Source: Colwellia sp. 1_MG-2023
Lineage (GTDB): Bacteria; Pseudomonadota; Gammaproteobacteria; Enterobacterales; Alteromonadaceae
DNA: 64,000 nucleotides
NCBI RefSeq assembly: GCF_030546755.1
Contig: NZ_JAUOPE010000002.1
Coordinates: 327,301-391,300 of the forward strand
Reading direction: 5' to 3'
Below are positions 58,766-64,000 of the stretch, piece after piece; within the stretch, counting starts at the first letter, position 1; every line of letters starts with the position of its first letter. Under the pieces are notes generated by a model, which ran no database searches, was not told where the DNA came from, and saw only the letters and a program-made list of their open reading frames with translations. A program made the translations under genes and the position numbers.

Positions 58766-59293
58766 TTGACTCATTTGAAATTATTCGTTGTCATGGTATT
58801 AGCTATTGTGATTTCGTTACCAATAGCAGCTACTTCTACTAAAATATATGTTTGGCGCAATGCTGACGGCGTTTTAGTATATTCTGACAGCCCAAAACCC
58901 GGCGCAGAAGAAGTTGAAGTTAAAGAACCGAATAATATGTCTTCCTCTATTGATACTTCAATTTTAGATATTAACCCCAAAACCATCGAAGAAAAATATC
59001 AAGTCGAAATCACCCAGCCAGCCAATAATGCAACTATCAGAGATAACACGGGCTCGGTATATGTATCCGGTCGTATTAAACCTATCTTTAAGCAAGGGTT
59101 AAAAATTCAATTAAAACTTGATAACCAACCGTATGAAAAACCTCAAACCCACTCGATGTTTGTTTTACGAAATATCGAACGTGGCGAACATCAATTAAAA
59201 ATGGATTTAATTAACGATAAAGGCAAGATAATTGCATCTTCTGAACCAATAACCTTTTATATGCATAGAGCTTCAGTAATTCGGGCTAATTAA
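58766..59293 (+). CDS. exported DUF4124 protein
   Basis: 175 residues from TTG at 58766 with TAAGGGA six bases before. Signal peptide (LFVVMVLAIVISLPIAATS). The DUF4124 motif IYVWRNADGVLVYSDSPKPG follows, then a beta-rich tail with VEITQPANNATIRDNTGSV typical of Ig-like strands. Proteins of this type are periplasmic and their role is unknown. It sits between glnA and glnL, an arrangement I recall in Alteromonadales relatives. Confidence 0.82.
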   Translation: MTHLKLFVVMVLAIVISLPIAATSTKIYVWRNADGVLVYSDSPKPGAEEVEVKEPNNMSSSIDTSILDINPKTIEEKYQVEITQPANNATIRDNTGSVYVSGRIKPIFKQGLKIQLKLDNQPYEKPQTHSMFVLRNIERGEHQLKMDLINDKGKIIASSEPITFYMHRASVIRAN

Positions 59294-59343
59294 GCATTAA
59301 AAGGGTGCATTAAGTACTTTAACGCACTACACTTAATTAGAGT

Positions 59344-59360
59344 CGCACCAAAATAGTGCG
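59344..59360. promoter_or_regulatory. NtrC-like site just before glnL
   Basis: CGCACCAAAATAGTGCG, a near-perfect palindrome of the same form as site 2 of glnA and of the E. coli glnL operator. It ends 10 bases before the glnL ATG, so NtrC binding would probably repress its own operon. Confidence 0.65.
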
Positions 59361-59370
59361 TTGAGATGTT

Positions 59371-60459
59371 ATGGTTAATTCAGAAAATACTAATCAGAAT
59401 AACAAGCTTTATTATCAGCAAAACTTACCAAATCAAATGGTAACTGCTGTCATTGTGTTAAATGAAAAATTACGCATACAGTACGTAAACCCTGCTGCTG
59501 AAGCATTATTAATTAAAAGCTTCAACAAGTTATCAGATAAAACCCTAAAAACTGTATTTTTCAATAATCCAATAAACGAAATTAGATTGAATCAATTACT
59601 AACATCAGGACAAGAGTTTAGTGACAGTGATGTGATTTTAGAGTTTTTTGATAGACGAAAAATTACCGTTGAAATAACCGCTTCTTCAGTAGATTTCGAC
59701 AAATCACCACACATACTCCTTGAATTCAAACAAATTGATCAACAAAAACAAATTAGTGTAGAAGCGTTTCAACAACAACAATGGGAATCTGCCCGTGACC
59801 TTATTAAAGGTTTAGCTCATGAAATTAAAAACCCATTAGGTGGATTGCGCGGCGCAGCTCAATTACTTAACAAAGAACTAGAAACCGATCAGCAAGAATA
59901 TACAGAAATGATCATCGAACAAGCTGATCGTTTAACGAATTTAGTAGATCGATTATTAGGTCCTAATCAGTTGCCAAATGTTTCAGCACAAAACATTCAT
60001 GTTGTACTTGAAAAAGTAGCACAATTAACAAATTTTATTAAGCCTGAAAATGTCACAATAATTAAAGACTATGACCCATCAATACCCGACATTACTTTTG
60101 ACCCTGATAAGCTTCAGCAAGCAATCTTAAACATCGTTAACAATGCTATTCAAGTTATAGGTCCTGATGGAAACATCACATTAAAAACCCGCGCCACTAG
60201 CAATAAAACGATTAATGGCAAACGTATTAAACTTGCTATGCAACTTAGTATTATTGATAACGGGCCAGGTATTCCAGAAAAAATTCAAAATACACTATTT
60301 TATCCTATGGTATCCGGCCGCGCTAATGGGACAGGATTAGGCTTATCTATTTCACAAACATTAATCAATCAGCATCAAGGAAAATTATCTTGTATTAGCC
60401 AACCAGGCCACACCGAGTTTATTATCATTTTACCAATCACGGAAGCGACAAAATCATGA
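59371..60459 (+). CDS. glnL: nitrogen regulation sensor histidine kinase NtrB
   Basis: 362 residues. PAS-like N-terminus (AVIVLNEKLRIQYVNPAAEA), H-box GLAHEIKNPLGGLRGA with phosphorylated His near 150, N-box NIVNNAIQVIG, G-boxes DNGPGIPEKIQ and GTGLGLSISQTLINQHQG. Soluble; controlled by PII. It phosphorylates or dephosphorylates GlnG. Its end overlaps glnG by four bases (ATGA). Confidence 0.96.
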   Translation: MVNSENTNQNNKLYYQQNLPNQMVTAVIVLNEKLRIQYVNPAAEALLIKSFNKLSDKTLKTVFFNNPINEIRLNQLLTSGQEFSDSDVILEFFDRRKITVEITASSVDFDKSPHILLEFKQIDQQKQISVEAFQQQQWESARDLIKGLAHEIKNPLGGLRGAAQLLNKELETDQQEYTEMIIEQADRLTNLVDRLLGPNQLPNVSAQNIHVVLEKVAQLTNFIKPENVTIIKDYDPSIPDITFDPDKLQQAILNIVNNAIQVIGPDGNITLKTRATSNKTINGKRIKLAMQLSIIDNGPGIPEKIQNTLFYPMVSGRANGTGLGLSISQTLINQHQGKLSCISQPGHTEFIIILPITEATKS

Positions 60460-61856
60460 TCACAGAACAAGTATGGATTGTAGACGATGACAGTTCAATC
60501 CGTTGGGTATTAGAAAAAGCCTTTTCAAATGCGAATATCAGTTCAGCACCCTTTGATAATGCTGAAAATTTGCTAACTGCACTTGACCATGGACAACCTG
60601 AAGTCATAATCTCCGACATCAGAATGCCAAACATTGACGGTATGGAGTTATTAAGTGATATAAATCATCGCTTTCCTAATATTCCCGTGATCATTATGAC
60701 CGCACATTCTGATCTTGATAGCGCGGTTAATGCTTATCAAGGTGGTGCATTTGAATACTTACCTAAGCCCTTCGATATAGATGAAGCACTTGCACTTACT
60801 CGTCGTGCATTAACTCACGCACAAGAATTAAAGGCGAAGACACGCACGCAAGAAACCACTTCAGTACCAGTAGGTATTATTGGCGAAGCACCTGCGATGC
60901 AAGAGGTTTTTAGAGCCATAGGTCGACTTTCTCGTTCAAGTATTAGCGTGTTAATTAATGGGGAATCTGGTACCGGTAAAGAACTCGTTGCCCATGCCTT
61001 ACATTTACATAGCCCTCGTGCAAAAGAGTCTTTTATCCCTTTAAATATGGCTGCTATACCAAAAGACTTAATTGAATCAGAGTTGTTTGGCCATGAAAAA
61101 GGTGCGTTCACCGGTGCAAACACCGTAAGGCACGGACGTTTTGAACAAGCTCATAATGGTACTTTATTTTTAGATGAAATTGGCGATATGCCTCTCGATA
61201 TTCAAACGAGACTTTTAAGGGTATTAGCTGACGGTCAGTTCTATCGGGTCGGTGGCCATTCACCAATAAAAGTGGATGTTAGGATCCTCGCAGCAACACA
61301 TCAAAACCTCGAAGACAGAGTAAATAATGGCGATTTTCGTGAAGATCTATTTCATAGACTTAACGTCATTAGAATACATATTCCTAGTTTAAGGGAAAGA
61401 AAAGAAGATATAGCTCAACTTGCCAATCACTTTTTAGTCCAAGCAGCACAAGAAATGAGTGTTGAGCCAAAAACATTAGAAAAATCAACACTTGATTACT
61501 TATTAAATTGTGAATGGCCCGGTAATGTTAGGCAACTTGAAAACATTTGCCGTTTCCTAACCGTCATGGCAAGTGGTAAAGAAATTCATATAAATGACTT
61601 ACCAAGTGAACTTTCAGAAACTACACCTACGATTAGTGATAGTCAAAATAATTGGCAAGGTTTGTTACAACAATGGGCAAATGAGCAATTAAATGCAGGA
61701 AATCAAGGTATCATTGATCATGCATTACCTATTTTTGAAGAAATATTGATCAAGTGCGCATTAGCAAATACTAAAGGACATAAACAAGAAGCTGCTAAGA
61801 AATTAGGTTGGGGTAGAAATACTCTGACTCGTAAACTAAAAGACTTAAATATGTAG
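60456..61856 (+). CDS. glnG: nitrogen regulation response regulator NtrC
   Basis: 466 residues. Receiver domain with phospho-acceptor Asp near 54 (SDIRMPNIDG), AAA+ sigma-54 activator domain with Walker A GESGTGKE (near 169), the sigma-54 contact loop GAFTGA (near 216), Walker B LFLDEIGDMP, and a Fis-type helix-turn-helix at the end (KQEAAKKLGWGRNTLTRKLK). Should activate glnA through the sigma-54 promoter and may repress glnL. Its stop codon lies within the hairpin at 61851-61879. Confidence 0.97.
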   Translation: MITEQVWIVDDDSSIRWVLEKAFSNANISSAPFDNAENLLTALDHGQPEVIISDIRMPNIDGMELLSDINHRFPNIPVIIMTAHSDLDSAVNAYQGGAFEYLPKPFDIDEALALTRRALTHAQELKAKTRTQETTSVPVGIIGEAPAMQEVFRAIGRLSRSSISVLINGESGTGKELVAHALHLHSPRAKESFIPLNMAAIPKDLIESELFGHEKGAFTGANTVRHGRFEQAHNGTLFLDEIGDMPLDIQTRLLRVLADGQFYRVGGHSPIKVDVRILAATHQNLEDRVNNGDFREDLFHRLNVIRIHIPSLRERKEDIAQLANHFLVQAAQEMSVEPKTLEKSTLDYLLNCEWPGNVRQLENICRFLTVMASGKEIHINDLPSELSETTPTISDSQNNWQGLLQQWANEQLNAGNQGIIDHALPIFEEILIKCALANTKGHKQEAAKKLGWGRNTLTRKLKDLNM

Positions 61857-61879
61857 CAAATAGGAGCTATTTGCTACAT
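61851..61879. terminator. hairpin shared by the glnG and merC-like stop codons
   Basis: ATGTAGCAAATA (61851-61862) and TATTTGCTACAT (61868-61879) are perfect 12-bp arms with a 5-base loop. The left arm contains the TAG stop of glnG, and the right arm contains the reverse TAG of the MerC-like gene. No T run follows; it may still terminate or protect both convergent transcripts. Confidence 0.6.
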
Positions 61880-62256
61880 TCATGTTCGGAACATTGTTTA
61901 CAGCTATTGCATAACTTAATATTGATGATATGAGCAGCCACTATCAACGTTGCTCCAATCATTATAAAAAACGGTTGTAGCGCTTCAGAAAAATCATGCT
62001 TTTGCCAATAAACAACCACACCTAACATTAATAAATAAAACGGATATAATTTTTTATGATAACGCTTGAAGCCAGAAAACATGGCAATTGAGCCAAGGAT
62101 CGCAGTTACAACTAAGAAAATATGCTCCCACATATGATCGGCTAAGAACCCTATGCCAAGTAAAGGTAATGCTGGTAAAATTACAGGTAACAATATGCAA
62201 TGCAAGGCACATAAAGACGTTGCTGTAATACCTATTCTATCTAGCACGTTATTCAC
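61867..62256 (-). CDS. MerC-domain membrane protein
   Basis: 129 residues with four membrane helices. The MerC pattern is the Cys pair in LCALHCILLPVILPALP of the first helix, present here. A C-terminal cytoplasmic tail is cysteine-rich (CNSCKQCSEHEC). MerC proteins carry mercuric or other thiophilic ions in mer operons; none of merRTPA is near, so this may be a general metal or redox protein. Lies downstream of epmA on the same strand. Confidence 0.8.
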   Translation of the reverse strand: MNNVLDRIGITATSLCALHCILLPVILPALPLLGIGFLADHMWEHIFLVVTAILGSIAMFSGFKRYHKKLYPFYLLMLGVVVYWQKHDFSEALQPFFIMIGATLIVAAHIINIKLCNSCKQCSEHECSK

Positions 62257-62317
62257 TCATTTAATGTTAATCTAATTTTGATATAATATCACAATTGATA
62301 CATTATCACAAAATAAT

Positions 62318-63292
62318 TTATGCATTGGTAATATTAAAAGTCATTGTAGAAGCAATATCGGCTTTATCCAGTGCTAACATCATTAATCTATCAATACCAA
62401 CAGCTACCCCCGCACAAGCTGGCAAACCATTTTCTAAAGCAGCCAGAAATAACTTATCGAGTGGTTTTTGTATTTTCCCGAGAGATTGCCGGTTGATATT
62501 ATCCACTTCAAAACGACTAATTTGTTCGTTTGCATCAGTTAGCTCATTAAAACCATTAGCGAGTTCTATCCCTTTATAATAACATTCAAATCTTTCAGAG
62601 ACTCTTGGGTCTTGCACTGATATTTTTGCTAAAGCCGATTGATTGCGAGGATAATTATAGATAAAGCAAGGCACGTGACTGCCTAATTTTCTTTCAATAC
62701 ATTCTGAAAATAACACTTGTAATAATAGGTCAGTATCTTGTTCTTTACTGATCCAATCACCTAAAACTCCTTGAACACTTAATAGTTGTTTTAACTCGGC
62801 ATTAGTGCAAGTTAGGGGATCAATATCCAAATATTTTAAAAAAGCTTGTTGGTAGCTCATTCTCTGCGCTGAGCCACATTTCAAAATACAAGAAAGTAAA
62901 TCACCAACCTCGTCCATTAATTGAAAATGATCAAAACCGACTCTATACCATTCTAACATTGAAAATTCAGGATTATGATGCTTACCATGTACTTCATGCC
63001 TGAAAGCCTTACATATCTGATAAATAGAATGATAGCCAGATGACAGTAGCCTTTTCATAGCAAATTCAGGCGATGTTTGTAAGTATAATTCTTTTGGTTG
63101 AGATGACTCTGTTGAGCTATAGTCGTACTGACAAGAAAAACTATCTAAATGAACATCTGTAACCGTTCCCGTACTTAGCAAAGGAGTTTCGACTTCTATG
63201 ATGTTTCGTGAGTAAAAAAACTCTCTAATTTTTCGTAAGACATCTGCACGTTGTACTGCCGTATCCCAGTTTAAATTACTTTGCCAAGTCAT
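62318..63292 (-). CDS. epmA: elongation factor P--(R)-beta-lysine ligase
   Basis: 324 residues from the ATG at 63292 (E. coli EpmA 325); a TTG at 63307 adds five residues. LysRS-like catalytic domain without an anticodon domain, it attaches beta-lysine to EF-P. Class II motifs: EVETPLLSTGTVTDVHLDSF, YLQTSPEFAMKRLLSSG, RHEVHGKHHNPEFSMLEWYR, ELANGFNELTDANEQ, GVAVGIDRLMMLAL. EpmB and EF-P are not in this window. Confidence 0.94.
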   Translation of the reverse strand: MTWQSNLNWDTAVQRADVLRKIREFFYSRNIIEVETPLLSTGTVTDVHLDSFSCQYDYSSTESSQPKELYLQTSPEFAMKRLLSSGYHSIYQICKAFRHEVHGKHHNPEFSMLEWYRVGFDHFQLMDEVGDLLSCILKCGSAQRMSYQQAFLKYLDIDPLTCTNAELKQLLSVQGVLGDWISKEQDTDLLLQVLFSECIERKLGSHVPCFIYNYPRNQSALAKISVQDPRVSERFECYYKGIELANGFNELTDANEQISRFEVDNINRQSLGKIQKPLDKLFLAALENGLPACAGVAVGIDRLMMLALDKADIASTMTFNITNA

Positions 63293-63330
63293 AATTTTCT
63301 CAAGCACTTAAAAATTTATTTAATGTAAAC

Positions 63331-63361
63331 GAAAAAAGCCCTCGTCGAAAGACAAGGGCTT
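63331..63361 (-). terminator. terminator of the distal 5S gene
   Basis: On the minus strand AAGCCCT (63361-63355) pairs with AGGGCTT (63342-63336), with an inner GAC/GTC extension, followed by TTTTT. It ends the rRNA operon after the second 5S gene. Confidence 0.85.
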
Positions 63362-63369
63362 AGAAAAGA

Positions 63370-63487
63370 TGTCTGGCAATGTCCTACTCTCACATGGGAA
63401 CTCCCACACTACCATCGGCGCTAACGCATTTCACTACTGAGTTCGGAATGGGATCAGGTGGTTCTACGTCGCTATTGTCGCCAGACA
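63370..63487 (-). rRNA. rrf: 5S ribosomal RNA (distal copy)
   Basis: 118-base gene recognised by the conserved body: GCGACGTAGAACCACCTGAT, CCCATTCCGAACTCAGTAG, TGCGTTAGCGCCGATGGTAG, and GTGAGAGTAGGACATTGCC. Ends set by helix I: TGTCTGGC pairs with GCCAGACA. Compared with the upstream copy it has G-C instead of A-U at one helix I position. Confidence 0.95.
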
Positions 63488-63542
63488 AAAAACATCATTA
63501 AATAACTCACTTAGTAAATAAACTAACTAATAACGTTTTAGC

Positions 63543-63571
63543 AAAAAACCCGTCACTTTCGTAACGGGCTT
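63543..63571 (-). terminator. terminator between the two 5S genes
   Basis: On the minus strand AAGCCCGTTACGAAAGTGACGGG, with CCCGT/ACGGG arms (63568-63564 and 63553-63549), followed by TTTTTT at 63548-63543. It lies just after the first 5S gene, so the second 5S copy depends on readthrough or another promoter. Confidence 0.8.
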
Positions 63572-63582
63572 TCTTTATTAGA

Positions 63583-63700
63583 AGCCTAGCAATGTCCTAC
63601 TCTCACATGGGAACTCCCACACTACCATCGGCGCTAACGCATTTCACTACTGAGTTCGGAATGGGATCAGGTGGTTCTACGTCGCTATTGTCGCTAGACA
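63583..63700 (-). rRNA. rrf: 5S ribosomal RNA (proximal copy)
   Basis: Same 118-base body as the distal copy, essentially identical in the centre. Helix I reads TGTCTAGC with GCTAGGC, changed on both sides relative to the distal copy. It follows the 23S gene after a spacer of about 247 bases with no tRNA. Confidence 0.95.
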
Positions 63701-63947
63701 AAACTTGTTGTTAATTCGCTTTTGCAAATTAACCAATCTTGGAAATCTGATATATCTACTTAGTTTCTTATTCAACACGTTGTGTACGCGATATTTCTTT
63801 TCAGAAACATTGTCAAACGTTGACTGAGGTAAATCGCTTAATAACGACGTAATTCAAACTGACGTGTAGTCTTTTCTACACGAGGTTTTTATTACTAAGT
63901 TAGTAAGTGATATTAACCAGTCAATACAAAACCACTTGGGTGTTGTA

Positions 63948-64000
63948 TGGTTAAGCCTCACGGGCAATTAGTATCAGTTAGCTCAAGGCCTCACAACCCT
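63948..64000 (-). rRNA. rrl: 23S ribosomal RNA, 3' end (runs off the window)
   Basis: The minus strand ends with the conserved 23S tail: AGCTAACTGATACTAATTGCC then CGTGAGGCTTAACC. Only the last 53 bases are inside the window. The spacer after it contains a 23S-processing-like sequence (ATACAACACCCAAGTGG), similar to other gammaproteobacterial 23S-5S spacers. Confidence 0.93.

Noticed and set aside
63701..63947. tRNA in the 23S-5S spacer
   Set aside because: I looked for the T-loop GTTCRA and a CCA-end fold and found none; only processing-stem-like sequence is present.

Overview
The window is 64 kb of AT-rich, tightly packed chromosome from a marine gammaproteobacterium, most likely Alteromonadales and probably the Colwelliaceae (Colwellia or Thalassotalea type). 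That placement is an inference from protein resemblance and gene order; I could not run a database search. Almost everything is core chromosome in blocks that match Escherichia coli synteny. I see no insertion sequence, prophage, integron, CRISPR array or tRNA gene.

Layout. 1-2 kb: a GGDEF-like membrane protein overlapping an AraC-type regulator. 2.3-2.8 kb: RNase P RNA (rnpB, minus strand) with its promoter and terminator. 2.8-8 kb: an orphan solute-binding protein, then the divergent rsmI / lpoA-yraN-diaA-dolP block (envelope, replication timing and rRNA methylation). 8-11.8 kb (minus): petABC (cytochrome bc1), sspA and sspB. 12-18 kb (minus): mrcB (PBP1b), a CNNM/CBS membrane protein and hrpB. 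LpoA and PBP1b are probable partners in peptidoglycan synthesis. 18.3-23 kb: a collagen-stalk lipoprotein, a small STAS-like protein, pepB and a second orphan binding protein. 23.2-29.4 kb: sfsA-dksA-gluQ-pcnB-folK-panB-panC, in the E. coli order. 29.5-34.9 kb: rpmE / priA-ftsN-hslV-hslU with a candidate heat-shock promoter. 35-41.8 kb: signalling genes (a chemoreceptor and two GGDEF/EAL proteins) around rraA. 41.9-47.6 kb: histidine utilisation, hutI divergent from hutC-hutH-hutU, with two palindromic HutC-type operators. 47.8-54.8 kb: small accessory genes plus yiiD, dtd, pip and yihY. 55-61.9 kb: typA / glnA-(DUF4124)-glnL-glnG, with a sigma-54 promoter and NtrC-type sites. 61.9-63.3 kb: a MerC-like protein and epmA. 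63.3-64 kb: the 3' end of an rRNA operon on the minus strand (23S end, then two 5S genes each with its own terminator).

How the genes work together. The nitrogen block is a self-regulating loop: NtrC (glnG) should drive glnA through sigma-54, and an NtrC-like site sits just before glnL. Histidine degradation yields ammonia and a glutamate precursor, but the last hut enzyme is not in the window. All three GGDEF domains have lost the GGDEF signature and only one EAL domain is intact, so local c-di-GMP enzymology looks biased to degradation and sensing.

I did not find a convincing new defence or biosynthetic system. The most unusual items are a terminator whose one arm is tandemly triplicated, a perfect terminator-like hairpin inside the start of sspB, a pair of tiny tandem genes that look like diverged paralogues, a duplicated 5S-plus-terminator unit with a compensatory stem change, a long-form urocanate hydratase, and a hairpin that carries the stop codons of two convergent genes.
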